Notes: a model not told the origin generated them from the letters alone. Positions 20,257-29,429 are shown, counted from the stretch's first letter. The stretch is 64,000 nucleotides of DNA from Deltaproteobacteria bacterium (GCA_016874715.1 VGTK01000003.1:23147-87146); one strand, 5' to 3'. Program-made: numbers and translations.

Positions 20257-20499
20257 ATGCAGATGCAGATCGACACGAGAGTTTTCGCGGAACGCATGCG
20301 TGACGTGGTCCGGGACGAGCCGAAGGCCTTCGCCTACGACCTCGGCCTCAGCCTGTCGGCGGTGTACAACTACCTGAACGGCCGGGTGCCGACGACCGAC
20401 GTCCTCTTCCGGATCGCCCGCTACTCGGGCCGCCCGATGGAGTGGTTCCTGAGCGACGGGGCGGTCCTCGACGAGGCCCCGCAGTCGCAGGCCGCTTGA
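20257..20499 (+). CDS. Small XRE-like helix-turn-helix protein
   Basis: 80 residues from ATG 20257 behind a good ribosome site (AAAGGAG). The HTH segment is KAFAYDLGLSLSAVYNYLNGRVPTTDVLFRIARYSGRPMEWFL, a lambda-Cro/XRE-type fold with recognition helix around SAVYNYLNG. The short acidic tail has no other domain. It lies 67 bases after the attenuator-like terminator and may depend on read-through. Possibly a DNA-binding regulator; targets unknown. Confidence 0.75.
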   Translation: MQMQIDTRVFAERMRDVVRDEPKAFAYDLGLSLSAVYNYLNGRVPTTDVLFRIARYSGRPMEWFLSDGAVLDEAPQSQAA

Positions 20500-20784
20500 G
20501 TACGGCGACGTGTCCGCGGGGCCGCTGCGACGCCGCGTCCCCCTCCCTGCGCGGCGGTCGCGAGCGCCCACGGCGGCAGACGCCCGGCGGGCCCTGACCG
20601 AGCCCGAGATCCGATCGGTCGGGGACCGCCGGGCGTCCGAGCACGACCACGAATCGTGCTTCCCCCGGGCGGTAGGCATTCGGTAAGGGTGTTCCGCGGG
20701 GTGTCTGTCCCGCCCCGTGAGAGACCGACGCCCGAGAACCGAATCCGGCAGGACGACCTCGCCGTACGGCTCCTGGAGTTCATC

Positions 20785-22278
20785 TTGGGAGAGCAACCCT
20801 TCCGATCGCCGATCCGTCTCGCCGGCCTGCTGCTACTCGGCGTCCTGATCACCGCCTGCGGCGGTGGCGGCGGGTCCTCGAACGAGGCCCCGCAGAGCTC
20901 CCCGACGCCGCGCCCATCTCCCGTCACTCCGGTCACTCCACCCGGCCCGGCGACCAGCGCCGGACGGATCATCCTGCGCAACGGTGACGTCCTGCTGGAC
21001 GACCTCCGCGTGGCGAACATCGAGGACGGCGCGCTCGCCCCCGATGGCACCGCGGCCCTCGTCGTGAGCATCGCCGAATCGGGCCAACGCGCCATCGTGC
21101 TGCGACGCACCGACGGGTCGTACTCACCTGTCTTCGACCCGCGCACCGACACGACCGGAGTCGATGCCACGTCCATCTCCCGCGTCCGCCTCGCAGCGGA
21201 CGGCACCGTGGTCTTCCAGACCGGAACAGGTCTCGACCGCGACCGTCTGTACCGGATCGCCGACGGCCGGCTCGAGGGGCTCGCGGGGGTCGCGCCAGGT
21301 CCCGTGTTTCCGGAGTTCCGCATCCTCGGCAACGTCCGTCTGGGCAGCACGGGGAACGTGGCGTTCGGCGGCGGCGGGGGCGAGTGCGAGGTCGTCCTCG
21401 GCGACGACGAGCCTCGCGTCACGTGCACCAACGCGCTCTACGTCGCAGACGACACCGGCGTGACCCGGCTCGACGACGACGCACTCGATCTCTCCCGGCA
21501 GCGCGCCACCGCGGTCCGCGTCGAGCTCGACCCGGCGGGCGGCGCGTGGTTCTCCCTGCCCCGCCGCGGCAGCGCACCGATGCTGCTCCGCTGGGCCAAC
21601 GGAGAGGCGACCAGCGTGCTCGACGCTGCCACCTCGCTCGACGGCATCGGGACGCTGAACTCGGCCGAGGCGGTGGCGATCAACGCCGCCGGGCAGGTGC
21701 TCGTCGAAGGAGGCGTCCAGGAGTTCACGGGAGACCGGCGCCCACAGGTGCTCGGCGTGCTCGACGACGGTGCGTTCTCGGCGCTGGCGCTCGAGGGGAC
21801 GTCGCTCGACGGTGCCGGCGTCGCGGCGCTGCGCGGGCTCGGCATCGACGGCAACGGCCGCGCGCTGTTCGAGGCGCGCCTCGGCGACCCGGATTCTCCG
21901 AACACGCAGCAGAACTCGCTGTGGCTCGGGAGCGCGGACGGACTCGAGCGCATCGTCCGCGAGGGCAGCCCTTTCCCCGAGGAGGAGACGACCGTCCTCA
22001 CGCTGCTCGGCTCGCGCGTGAACCCCGCGGGCGACGTCGCGTTCATCACCGAGCTCGGCTCGAGCGCCGAGGGCGTGGCGCGCCTGGACGAAGTTCGCGC
22101 CACCGTCCGACGTGCCGACGGCAAGCTCGTCACGATCGCGTCGACGCGCCACACCGGGCAGTTCGGCGCGCTCAGCGCGATGCAGATCGTCGGCTACGAC
22201 GAGACGGGATCGCTGCTGCTCATCGGGAACCGCGGCCGCTCGAGCGACCGCATCCTCCTGCTCGGCCCCTCGGACTAG
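20785..22278 (+). CDS. Lipoprotein with NxxGxxAF-type tandem repeats
   Basis: 497 residues from TTG 20785, preceded by CTGGAG and immediately followed by a textbook lipoprotein signal (RLAGLLLLGVLITAC, then Gly-rich). An upstream ATG at 20656 would put 43 charged residues before the signal. After a Pro/Ser/Thr linker the chain is a run of beta units whose motif recurs as STGNVAF, NAAGQVLV, GNGRALF and NPAGDVAF. These match the NxxGxxAF repeat described for predicted beta-propeller-like surface proteins. Likely exposed at the outer membrane; function unknown. Confidence 0.72.
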   Translation: MGEQPFRSPIRLAGLLLLGVLITACGGGGGSSNEAPQSSPTPRPSPVTPVTPPGPATSAGRIILRNGDVLLDDLRVANIEDGALAPDGTAALVVSIAESGQRAIVLRRTDGSYSPVFDPRTDTTGVDATSISRVRLAADGTVVFQTGTGLDRDRLYRIADGRLEGLAGVAPGPVFPEFRILGNVRLGSTGNVAFGGGGGECEVVLGDDEPRVTCTNALYVADDTGVTRLDDDALDLSRQRATAVRVELDPAGGAWFSLPRRGSAPMLLRWANGEATSVLDAATSLDGIGTLNSAEAVAINAAGQVLVEGGVQEFTGDRRPQVLGVLDDGAFSALALEGTSLDGAGVAALRGLGIDGNGRALFEARLGDPDSPNTQQNSLWLGSADGLERIVREGSPFPEEETTVLTLLGSRVNPAGDVAFITELGSSAEGVARLDEVRATVRRADGKLVTIASTRHTGQFGALSAMQIVGYDETGSLLLIGNRGRSSDRILLLGPSD

Positions 22279-22345
22279 CCAGCCCGGACGCGCGCGGCTC
22301 CGCCGCGCGGAGCGATGGGGCGCGTGCCCCTCGCTGCAAGGTCAC
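22279..22345. repeat. GC-rich intergenic hairpin, member of the recurrent hairpin family
   Basis: Directly after the lipoprotein stop the sequence forms GCGCGCGGC-TCC-GCCGCGCGG-type pairing. A second small hairpin follows (GGGGC, GCGT, GCCCC at about 22317-22330), similar in text to 17653-17674. Probably a terminator-like element without a U tract. Confidence 0.5.
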
Positions 22346-22445
22346 GACGAAGCGCCGGTGCGGCGAGCACATCATGGCTCGAAACCGCACCGGCCTCGAC
22401 GTCGCGAGGCGCGCCGGGGCACACTTCGCCCGTCGCGGCCGATTC

Positions 22446-22700
22446 TCAGTCGTTGCGGTGGAAGGAATTCGCCGCCAGCTCCTCGATGGTCTGGCTGCTG
22501 CTCGTCTGACCTTTGCGCACGGTTGCGAGCGACTCGATCGCACGACGCGCGAGCTTGCTCGGCTTGGCGTGGCCGTTCTCCCAGCGATTGACCGTCGAAA
22601 AGGTCACCGCCACGGCGTGCGCAAACTCCTCCTGCGTGAGGCCCAGGCGCTTGCGCAGCTCCCGGATCTCGCTCCCCGATACGTCATCCGCCATGATCAT
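22446..22700 (-). CDS. XRE-family transcriptional regulator
   Basis: 84 residues. A classical HTH_3 domain (IRELRKRLGLTQEEFAHAVAVTFSTVNRWENG) covers about residues 12-60, followed by a short Ser/Thr tail. An AAGGAGG ribosome site lies seven bases before ATG 22700; a second ATG at 22694 is possible. Such small proteins are antitoxin-like or orphan regulators. No toxin gene is adjacent. Divergent from mrp across 206 bases. Confidence 0.85.
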   Translation of the reverse strand: MIMADDVSGSEIRELRKRLGLTQEEFAHAVAVTFSTVNRWENGHAKPSKLARRAIESLATVRKGQTSSSQTIEELAANSFHRND

Positions 22701-22906
22701 CCCCGTTCCTCCTTCTGTCGTTCTCGGCCTTTCGGGCGGCCTTCTCGCCCACCTGCGAGGTCATCGGCACGCGTTCGGGGCGACTATAGGGAGCAACCGC
22801 GACCCGCCTGTGAGACAGGGCATTGGACAGGCCATCGCAGAGGAATCGGGGCCGCGAAGCCCCGCTCGCATGGCGCGCACAGCCCGGCTTGGCTATCTCC
22901 CGGCCC

Positions 22907-23971
22907 ATGGCGACCACGGCGAAGGACGTCCTCGAAGCCCTGAAGCAGGTGAAGTACCCCGGCTTCTCGCGTGACATCGTGTCCTTCGGGATCGTGCGCG
23001 ACATCGAGGTGGGCGGCTTCGGGACGACCATCACGATCGCCCCGCCGGCCGACTCACCCGATCTGGTGGACCAGATCGGCGAGCAGATCGCGCAGATCGT
23101 GGCCACCCTGCCCGGGACCGGCGAGCTGACCATCGTCACCGCGCCCCCCCCACAGCAGAAGCCACCCGCGCAGGCGCCGAACACCCGCGGAGCCCAGGGC
23201 ATCCCGGGGGTCAAGGCGATCATCGCCGTCGCCAGCGGCAAGGGCGGGGTCGGGAAGTCGACCGTGGCGGCCAACCTCGCCCTGGCGCTCGCCGAGCAGG
23301 GCAAGGTCGGACTGCTCGACGCCGACGTCTACGGGCCGAGCGTGCCGCTGATGTTCGGCATCGAGGATGCGAAGCCGCACGTGACCGCAGAGCGCCGGAT
23401 CACCCCGATCGAGGCGCACGGGCTCAAGACCGTCTCGATGGGGTTCTTCGTCGAGCGCGACCGCGCGGTGATCTGGCGCGGCCCCATGGTGACGAAGCTG
23501 GTCGTCGAGTTCATCCGCAACGTGGAATGGGGCGACCTCGACTTCCTCGTGCTCGACCTGCCACCGGGCACGGGCGACGTCCAGCTCACGCTCTCGCAGC
23601 AGCTCGCGATGACGGGCGGCGTGATCGTCACGACCCCCCAGGACGTGGCGCTCGCCGACGTGAAGCGCGGCGTGCGCATGTTCGAGCAGGTCAAGGTGCC
23701 GGTTCTCGGCGTGGTCGAGAACATGAGCGGGCACGTGTGCCGCAAGTGCGGCCACCAGACCGACATCTTCGGCCGTGGCGGCGGCGAACGCATGGCGCAC
23801 GAGCTCGGCATCCCGTACCTCGGCGCGATCCCGCTCGCGCCGCGCGTGCGCGACCTCGGCGACACCGGCACGCCGCTGGTGAAGGCGAACCCGGAGCACC
23901 CCGTCGCGGAGCGCTTCCGCGAGATCGCGGACGCGATCCGCCAGCGCGTCGCGGACGAAGCAACCGCCTGA
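22907..23971 (+). CDS. mrp: Mrp/NBP35 family iron-sulfur carrier ATPase
   Basis: 354 residues. The N-terminal MIP18/DUF59 domain spans about 1-80 (KDVLEALKQVKYPGFSRDIV). A Pro-rich linker joins it to the deviant Walker A P-loop ASGKGGVGKST (about 110-119). LDADVYGPSVP and VLDLPPGTGDVQL follow, and VCRKCGH is the CxxC that holds the bridging 4Fe-4S cluster of the dimer. Acts in assembly and transfer of Fe-S clusters to apoproteins. Full family length. Confidence 0.95.
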   Translation: MATTAKDVLEALKQVKYPGFSRDIVSFGIVRDIEVGGFGTTITIAPPADSPDLVDQIGEQIAQIVATLPGTGELTIVTAPPPQQKPPAQAPNTRGAQGIPGVKAIIAVASGKGGVGKSTVAANLALALAEQGKVGLLDADVYGPSVPLMFGIEDAKPHVTAERRITPIEAHGLKTVSMGFFVERDRAVIWRGPMVTKLVVEFIRNVEWGDLDFLVLDLPPGTGDVQLTLSQQLAMTGGVIVTTPQDVALADVKRGVRMFEQVKVPVLGVVENMSGHVCRKCGHQTDIFGRGGGERMAHELGIPYLGAIPLAPRVRDLGDTGTPLVKANPEHPVAERFREIADAIRQRVADEATA

Positions 23972-23980
23972 TCTGTCGCA

Positions 23981-24002
23981 CGAGGGGCCACGACGCCCCT
24001 CG
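23981..24002. terminator. GC hairpin immediately after mrp
   Basis: Arms CGAGGGGC (23981-23988) and GCCCCTCG (23995-24002), 10 bases after the mrp stop. No U tract. Same arm text as the other GAGGGG hairpins in the window. Confidence 0.5.
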
Positions 24003-24054
24003 CCCCTCGCGGCAAAGCCGCGTGGGGCGACGCTCCCCGCGGGAGATGAACAAC

Positions 24055-24095
24055 GAGAAGGGGCCCCGACGCCGGTGGCATCGGGGCCCCTTCTC
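24055..24095. terminator. Perfect 15-bp inverted repeat between convergent genes
   Basis: Arms GAGAAGGGGCCCCGA (24055-24069) and TCGGGGCCCCTTCTC (24081-24095) with an 11-base loop. It lies between mrp (+) and the DUF1329 gene (-), placed to stop transcription from both sides. Confidence 0.7.
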
Positions 24096-24125
24096 AAACC
24101 CCCCGCGCGGTATCGCTGCGCCCGG

Positions 24126-24148
24126 ACGAGGGGGCGGCGCCCCCTCGT
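24126..24148. terminator. GC hairpin just beyond the DUF1329 stop codon
   Basis: Arms ACGAGGGGGCG and CGCCCCCTCGT around one base, 10 bases downstream of the DUF1329 stop. The same hairpin, apart from the terminal base pair, occurs at 40425-40447 next to another minus-strand stop codon. Confidence 0.55.
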
Positions 24149-24158
24149 CGGAAGCAGG

Positions 24159-25442
24159 CTAGTCGCTCAGTCGCGAGAGAGCGCGCAGCGAGAAGTACTG
24201 CGGGTCGAAGTTGCGCTCCAGGAACTGCGAGGCGTAGCGGCCGCCGAGCGCCGCACGGTCCGTCTTGTCGTTGACGCCCATCACCATGTTCGGGGTGGTC
24301 GCGCTGTACGTGCCGTCCTCGCTCTTGGAGAAGTGGTAGCCGCACATGGCGGTGTAGAAGTACTCGCCCGCGCGGTTGTGCACGTTCTTCCAGTAGATGC
24401 GGCTCATGTCCTTGTCGACGTACATGATGACCTTGCCGAAATTGTAGTACGGGTCGGTCGACTCGCCCTCGAGGATCCACACCGGACGCTTCACCATAAC
24501 CAGGTTCTCGGTGATCTGCCAGGGCGCACCTTCCGCACCCGGAGTCTCGTATGCGCCGCGCAGGTACGGGATGGGAACGTCGAAGCGCGACGGGGAGTCG
24601 GTGGCGGTCTGCTTGAAGGCGTACGGACCCATGAGCGGCGCCAGCACCTCACCCTCGCCGGCCATCTTCCACTTGTAGTACTCGACCTTGCCCGCATAGC
24701 AGTTCAGGTCGTCCGAGAAGATGTCCAGGCCCGCGATTGGGTCCGAGCGCGTGGCCGCGTTGACGCGCCGCGAGCGGCGCGTCTGCGGGATGTACGCCCA
24801 GATGTTGTCCTGCGAGGTCCAGTCGTTGATCTGCTGGCCGAGGATGTTGACGCCCTCCGCGTCGGCCGGCTCCATCGCGTGCGACAGGCTCGTGACGCGC
24901 AGGTTCTCGGGGTTGTTCTCGTCCTTCTTGTGACGGCCGAGATACGCGTTCGCGTGCAGCCACAGCTTGATGCGGCGGAACTCGCCGTTGCGGTCGACGC
25001 CGTTGAGCGTGAAGGTCGCGCCTACGCCCTCGCCCATCTGGTTGGCGAGGTAGAAGTTCCAGGCGACCTTGCAGGCGGCTTGCGGGTCCTTGGCATCGAT
25101 CTTCGGGAACGGCTTGCCGAACACCCAGTCCGGGTTCTTTCCCGTCGCCTTGTCCTTCAGGCCGCAGGTCTCGGCATCGAGCTCGTACTTGCCTTCGTTC
25201 GCCTCGGACGCGGCCCAGTACGCGCTGCTGAAGTTCTCGCGGAACTTCTGCGCGTCGACCGGTACGACCTTGAAGCTGTAGTCACCGGCCTTGACGCGCT
25301 TGAGGACGGGCTCCGGGAGCAGTCCTTCGGCCTTCTGCCAGTTGTCCTTGTTGAGGGTGTACTCCCCTTCTTCACCCCTCGCCGGTGCCACCGTGAGCAC
25401 CAGTGCGGCGAGCGCGAGTGCGAGCCGACTCGTCTTCAGCAT
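24159..25442 (-). CDS. DUF1329 outer-membrane lipoprotein-sorting-like protein
   Basis: 427 residues from ATG 25442, with GGAGG nine bases upstream and a Sec signal peptide (LALALAALVLTVAPARG). The mature chain shows the DUF1329 pattern: long beta stretches, LRVTSLSHAMEPADAEG, DNIWAYIPQTRRSRRVNAATRSDPIAGLDIFSDDL and MGVNDKTDRAAL near the end. DUF1329 proteins are periplasmic, LolB/LolA-like in fold prediction, and habitually occur with DUF1302, YCF48 and MMPL genes. All three partners lie upstream in the same directon here. Predicted role: periplasmic carrier of a hydrophobic compound (inference). Confidence 0.88.
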   Translation of the reverse strand: MLKTSRLALALAALVLTVAPARGEEGEYTLNKDNWQKAEGLLPEPVLKRVKAGDYSFKVVPVDAQKFRENFSSAYWAASEANEGKYELDAETCGLKDKATGKNPDWVFGKPFPKIDAKDPQAACKVAWNFYLANQMGEGVGATFTLNGVDRNGEFRRIKLWLHANAYLGRHKKDENNPENLRVTSLSHAMEPADAEGVNILGQQINDWTSQDNIWAYIPQTRRSRRVNAATRSDPIAGLDIFSDDLNCYAGKVEYYKWKMAGEGEVLAPLMGPYAFKQTATDSPSRFDVPIPYLRGAYETPGAEGAPWQITENLVMVKRPVWILEGESTDPYYNFGKVIMYVDKDMSRIYWKNVHNRAGEYFYTAMCGYHFSKSEDGTYSATTPNMVMGVNDKTDRAALGGRYASQFLERNFDPQYFSLRALSRLSD

Positions 25443-25489
25443 GCGACATATCCTCCAGTGGTCATACAAGACCGGGTACAGCCCGGCGG

Positions 25490-26110
25490 TCAACGAATTT
25501 CCGCCGCATCGGTCTGTTCAGGTTGTTCAACGGGAAGCGTCTTGGTGAGGGCGACCAGCTTGTCGAAATCCCAGAGTAAGACGGCGCCGACCAGGTCGAT
25601 CTTCGAACTCGGCAATACCTGAACGTACAGCGCGGTCAATGGTGGGTTGCGGTCCCCGATCGCGAACGAGAATCCGCGGCCGTCTCGCAGCGTCACGAGG
25701 GCGCGCGGCGGCGCCAGGCCGAACTCCTTCAGGTCGACTTCGGGCCCCTCGATCACGACGAGCCGCGTCAATCCGGCGAGAGTCTCGAGGAAGCCGTCCA
25801 GACGCTCCGCCGGAACCTCTACCGAGCGCTCGAGCGCCGACAGCGTCCACGTCTCGTCCCGTTGGGTGAACGAGTACACGATCGGTCGATCGCGCAGGAT
25901 CATCTCGACCCCGCGGACCCGCTTGGGATCGAAGTCGACGAAACGCTCGGTGCCCTGCGTCGGGGTCGGCGGCTCCAGCCGGGGCAGGACCGTGACCAGC
26001 GCCACGACGGCGAGCGCGGCCGCGATCGCCGCCATCACGCCCAGCCGGCGCACCGGGACCGTCGCCCCGGGGTCGACGGGCAAGGCGAGCATCTCGTCGG
26101 CGGCGCTCAC
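25490..26110 (-). CDS. DUF4340-domain protein
   Basis: 206 residues from GTG 26110, overlapping the GldG-like stop (GTGA). One N-terminal TM anchor (VMAAIAAALAVVALVTVLP) precedes a periplasmic DUF4340 domain with strands such as RVRGVEMILRDRPIVYSFTQRDETWTL and PPRALVTLRDGRGFSFAIGD. DUF4340 genes typically sit beside GldA/GldF/GldG-type ABC genes, as here. Function unknown. The 47-base gap to DUF1329 allows cotranscription. Confidence 0.82.
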   Translation of the reverse strand: MSAADEMLALPVDPGATVPVRRLGVMAAIAAALAVVALVTVLPRLEPPTPTQGTERFVDFDPKRVRGVEMILRDRPIVYSFTQRDETWTLSALERSVEVPAERLDGFLETLAGLTRLVVIEGPEVDLKEFGLAPPRALVTLRDGRGFSFAIGDRNPPLTALYVQVLPSSKIDLVGAVLLWDFDKLVALTKTLPVEQPEQTDAAEIR

Positions 26111-27477
26111 CCGGCACTCCGGGCGCGCCGGCGCCAGCCGATCAGACTCCCGAGCAACAGAACGGCCAAAGGAAGGAGCACCACGGACACCCAGAACAGG
26201 GTACGGGCCTGCGGGGCGGTCAGATGCAGCCGCGAGAACGTCCCACCGGGCAGGACCTCGCGACGCGACCCGATGAGCGCCTCGGCGCGCCCCGCGAGAT
26301 GGGCGAGGTTCAGGAAGAAGTCGCGGTTGCCCAGCGTCCCGACGTACAGGTTGGTCGCGAACTCCCCGTCACCGACGACCACGACGGAGCCGCTGGTGTC
26401 GCTCGCATCGACCCGCGCGATCGCCGCCACCGGCACCGGTCCGGGCAGGTCGACCCCTTCCACGAAGGACGGCACCGTGCCCTCGACGATGTTGCGGTCC
26501 TTGTGGGCGAAGGTGTCCTGTCCGGTGAAAGCGACGGGCGCGACCTGGACGCCCGCGCGCGTCGCCGCGATCGGCAGGATCGACTGTGCAACCGGCAGCA
26601 CCGCGGGTGGCGCCCCGGTGTAGGGCAGGATCTGGTCGTTGAAGAACGCGACCTGCGGCGCGAAGCTGTCGGCGAAGAACAGTTTGTTGCGCACGTCCAC
26701 GATCAGGTCGTTGCCCTGCTCGATGCCGAACGCCCGCAGAAGAGCCGCGAGCCGGGGCGAGGAGCCCGCCTCGACGAGGAACAGCCCGCCGCCGCCGCGC
26801 TTCAGGTACCCGTCCACCGCAGCGATCTCGGCCTCGGTGAAATCGGACCGGGGGTTCGCGACGACCAGCAGCGTCACCTCGTCGGGAATCCCGCCGCGCA
26901 GGTCGGCCATGCGCTCGATGCGGTAGTTCTCCGACTCGAGCGCCTTCGCCGCCTGGGTGAGTCCGCTGCGTGGATCCGGGTTGGTCGGATCCGCCTCGCC
27001 GTGTCCGACCGCGAACACCGCGACGCGCTGCCCGCCCTCGATGATCTTGATGAGCGCCGTCGTCACGTCGTCCTCGCCGACGTTGCGCACCGGCAGACGC
27101 AGGTCGCCGCTCTCGATGATCGCCGCGTTGTAGTTCACGACGTTGTACTGGTTCGCCAGCATGGGGCTGCGGTCGAGGTCGGCCATGCGAAACGTGATGT
27201 GGCTCGACTGGTCGGCGAAGCGGCGCAGCAGGTCCTTCATCTCGCGGACCCGTCCCTGCTCCTGGCTGTTGTAGAAGACCGTGATGCGCACGTCGCGGTC
27301 GAGGCGCCGCGCCGTGCGCTGCGCCTGGTCCGACAGCGTGTGATCGCGCGTTGGCGTCATGTCGAACGTGACGTTGCGCGACCACGCGATCGCGAGAACT
27401 AGGAACCCGATGATCCCGGCGAGCAGGATCTCGACTCCGAGCCATGCGAAGTGCCCGCCGGTCGAGCGGATCCTCAC
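26107..27477 (-). CDS. GldG-like ABC-type transport auxiliary protein
   Basis: 456 residues from GTG 27477, overlapping the permease stop by four bases. N-terminal TM (LLAGIIGFLVLAIAW), then a periplasmic GldG/IFT52-type domain (TLSDQAQRTARRL, ITVFYNSQEQ, VAVFAVGHGE, LRGGIPDEVTLLVVANPRSDFT) and a C-terminal TM (LFWVSVVLLPLAVLLLGSLIGW) with an Arg-rich end. GldG is a component of the ABC complex needed for gliding and secretion in Bacteroidetes; related genes in other phyla have no known role. Confidence 0.85.
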   Translation of the reverse strand: MRIRSTGGHFAWLGVEILLAGIIGFLVLAIAWSRNVTFDMTPTRDHTLSDQAQRTARRLDRDVRITVFYNSQEQGRVREMKDLLRRFADQSSHITFRMADLDRSPMLANQYNVVNYNAAIIESGDLRLPVRNVGEDDVTTALIKIIEGGQRVAVFAVGHGEADPTNPDPRSGLTQAAKALESENYRIERMADLRGGIPDEVTLLVVANPRSDFTEAEIAAVDGYLKRGGGGLFLVEAGSSPRLAALLRAFGIEQGNDLIVDVRNKLFFADSFAPQVAFFNDQILPYTGAPPAVLPVAQSILPIAATRAGVQVAPVAFTGQDTFAHKDRNIVEGTVPSFVEGVDLPGPVPVAAIARVDASDTSGSVVVVGDGEFATNLYVGTLGNRDFFLNLAHLAGRAEALIGSRREVLPGGTFSRLHLTAPQARTLFWVSVVLLPLAVLLLGSLIGWRRRARSAG

Positions 27478-28217
27478 ACCACCCCCCGCCACGACCGGCT
27501 CTGCAGCGAGCGCAGCGCGATGAACAGGAAGAAGGCGGCGAACACCAGGAAGTACGCGACGTCGACCGTCTGGATGCTGCCCGACGCGAAGTTGTAGTAG
27601 TGGTCGAAGAGCGACAGCAGCAGGAGCACGCGAATGACGCTCTCCTCGCCGACCGCCTCGTTCCACGTCATGAACCAGAAGAACACCAGCACGCCGTAGG
27701 TCAGCATCGCGGCGACGACCTGGTTCTCGGTGAGCGTCGAGGCCGCGATGCCGCAAGCGATGAACGCGGTGCCGAGCAGCAGCAGCCCGACGAATCCCGC
27801 GATCGGCGGTCCGAGGTCGAAGGGGAAGAAGGCGTAGAAGACCACGAAGGGGATCATCGCGAGGAGCACGATCACCGCGAAGAAGCACCACGCCGCCAGG
27901 AACTTGCCGAGGATCAGCTGGTAGTCCTTGACCGGCAGCGTCCAGAGCAGCTCGATCGTGCCGAGCTTCCGCTCCTCGGCGAAGAGCCGCATCGTCACCA
28001 GCGGCAGCACGAGCAGCGTGACCAGCCGGTAGTCGACGAACACGAAGCGCCACAGCCCGGTCGACAGCACCTGCGCACCGAAGGTCACGAAGAGCGCGAC
28101 GTCGGAGTAGAAGAAGTACCCGGACAGGACGAGGAACACGCCGATCAGCACGTATGCCGTCGGCGAGCCGAAGTACGCCGCGAGCTCGCGGCGCGCGATC
28201 GCGCTAATGGCTCGCAC
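27474..28217 (-). CDS. ABC-2 type permease (GldF-like)
   Basis: 247 residues from GTG 28217, overlapping the ATPase end by 14 bases. About six TM segments in the ABC-2 pattern. Starts RELAAYFGSPTAYVLIGVFLVLSGYFFY and contains LFAEERKLGTIELLWTLPVKDYQLILGKFLAA, a hallmark of ABC-2/GldF permeases. Forms the membrane channel with the upstream ATPase. Confidence 0.9.
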   Translation of the reverse strand: MRAISAIARRELAAYFGSPTAYVLIGVFLVLSGYFFYSDVALFVTFGAQVLSTGLWRFVFVDYRLVTLLVLPLVTMRLFAEERKLGTIELLWTLPVKDYQLILGKFLAAWCFFAVIVLLAMIPFVVFYAFFPFDLGPPIAGFVGLLLLGTAFIACGIAASTLTENQVVAAMLTYGVLVFFWFMTWNEAVGEESVIRVLLLLSLFDHYYNFASGSIQTVDVAYFLVFAAFFLFIALRSLQSRSWRGVV

Positions 28218-29196
28218 CGACCTGCTCCGTTCGCCGCGACGACGGCGCGCCCGCCTCCTCGTCGCCGATCAAGGTGAGGAAGATCTCCTCGAGCGTCATG
28301 GCCAGGTGCTCGAGCCGGACGAGGCCGTATCCCGCTCCGACCACGGCCGCGGCCACGGCACGCCGCACGTCGTGGCGGTGCTCCGAGCGCACCGCCCAGG
28401 TACCGGTCGCGGCTCCCGGCGCCCCGGCAATCGCGACGACCTCGACGACCTCGGGCACGCCGCGCAGCACGCGCAGCACGTCGTCGCCCGGCCCCGCGAC
28501 CTCGACCGCGATCTCGCGGTAGGGGCGCAGATGCTCCTCGAGGTGCGCCGGCGAGTCGACGGCGAGGATCCGGCCGCGGTTCATGATGATCACCCGCGAG
28601 CAGATGCTCTCGACTTCCGGCAGGATGTGCGTGGAGAGGATCACGGTCCGCTCGGAGCCGAGGCCCTGCACGAGGCCGCGGATCTCGGTCACCTGCTCGG
28701 GATCGAGACCCGAAGTCGGCTCGTCGAGGATCAGCACGGGCGGGGAGCCGATCAGCGCCTGCGCGATGCCGACGCGTTGCCGGTAGCCCTTCGACAGGTT
28801 GCCGATCAGGCGGTGCGACACGTGCTCGATGCCGGTCGCCCCCATGGCGGCACGCACGGCGCCGGTCAGCTCGCGCGCGCCCAGCCCCTTCATCTCGGCG
28901 ATGAAGCGCAGATAGCCCGCGACCTGCATCTCTCCGTACGCGGCCGCACGTTCCGGCAGGTAGCCGAGAGCACGTCGCGCCTCGAGCGGCTCGCGCGCCA
29001 CGTCGCGCCCCGCGATGATGGCGCGCCCCGATGACGGTGGGAACACGCCGGTGAGCATGCGCAGCGTCGTGCTCTTGCCGGCACCGTTCGGCCCCAGAAA
29101 GCCCACCACCTCGCCGCGCGCGATCTCGAACGACACGTCGTGCACGGCGACGGTCGCACCGAAGGTCTTGCGCAGGTGCTCGGCGGTAATTTCCAA
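28204..29196 (-). CDS. ABC transporter ATP-binding protein (GldA-like)
   Basis: 330 residues. Walker A is GPNGAGKST, the ABC-2 subfamily motif YLPERAAAYGEMQVAGYL replaces the simple Q-loop context, signature is LSKGYRQRVGIAQAL, Walker B is LILDEPTSGLDP and the H-loop is STHILPE. The C-terminal regulatory domain is typical for GldA/CcmA-like ATPases. TTG 29196 gives the correct N-terminal strand (LEITAEHLRKTFG); the ribosome site is weak. First gene of the tightly overlapped ATPase-permease-GldG-DUF4340 unit. Confidence 0.88.
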   Translation of the reverse strand: MEITAEHLRKTFGATVAVHDVSFEIARGEVVGFLGPNGAGKSTTLRMLTGVFPPSSGRAIIAGRDVAREPLEARRALGYLPERAAAYGEMQVAGYLRFIAEMKGLGARELTGAVRAAMGATGIEHVSHRLIGNLSKGYRQRVGIAQALIGSPPVLILDEPTSGLDPEQVTEIRGLVQGLGSERTVILSTHILPEVESICSRVIIMNRGRILAVDSPAHLEEHLRPYREIAVEVAGPGDDVLRVLRGVPEVVEVVAIAGAPGAATGTWAVRSEHRHDVRRAVAAAVVGAGYGLVRLEHLAMTLEEIFLTLIGDEEAGAPSSRRTEQVGASH

Positions 29197-29363
29197 TGTC
29201 GTCCCGTCAGTGGAGCGCGCCGGCGCGCGCGTTGCCCCGGCCGCGGCCCACGACCGGATGCCGGACCGCCCTCCGGCCCCCGACCGCCGCCCCCTCCCCG
29301 GGAGGGTGCGGCGACCGCGCACCGGAACCGACCGCTGCACGCGCCCGTCGCTTCCTGGTCGAG

Positions 29364-29395
29364 TCGTGGTCGGCGAAGCCGCTGCGCACGTCGGC
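29364..29395. repeat. Degenerate copy of the dispersed intergenic repeat
   Basis: About 28 of 32 bases match the 59101-59159 element, including GTGGTCGGCGAAGCCG. It sits in the 233-base gap between the MMPL gene and the ABC ATPase, the only large gap inside this directon. Confidence 0.55.
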
Positions 29396-29429
29396 CCTCA
29401 GGCGCATGGGGTCACGGGAGCCGCGCGGC

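Noticed and set aside
20640..20661. Hairpin AGCACGA/TCGTGCT as terminator of the small HTH gene
   Set aside because: Only seven pairs and followed by C/G, not U; too weak to call.
22848..22866. Small GC hairpin before mrp as a riboswitch or attenuator
   Set aside because: A short stem (CGGGGC/GCCCCG) without conserved core or alternative pairing; such stems are expected by chance at this GC content.
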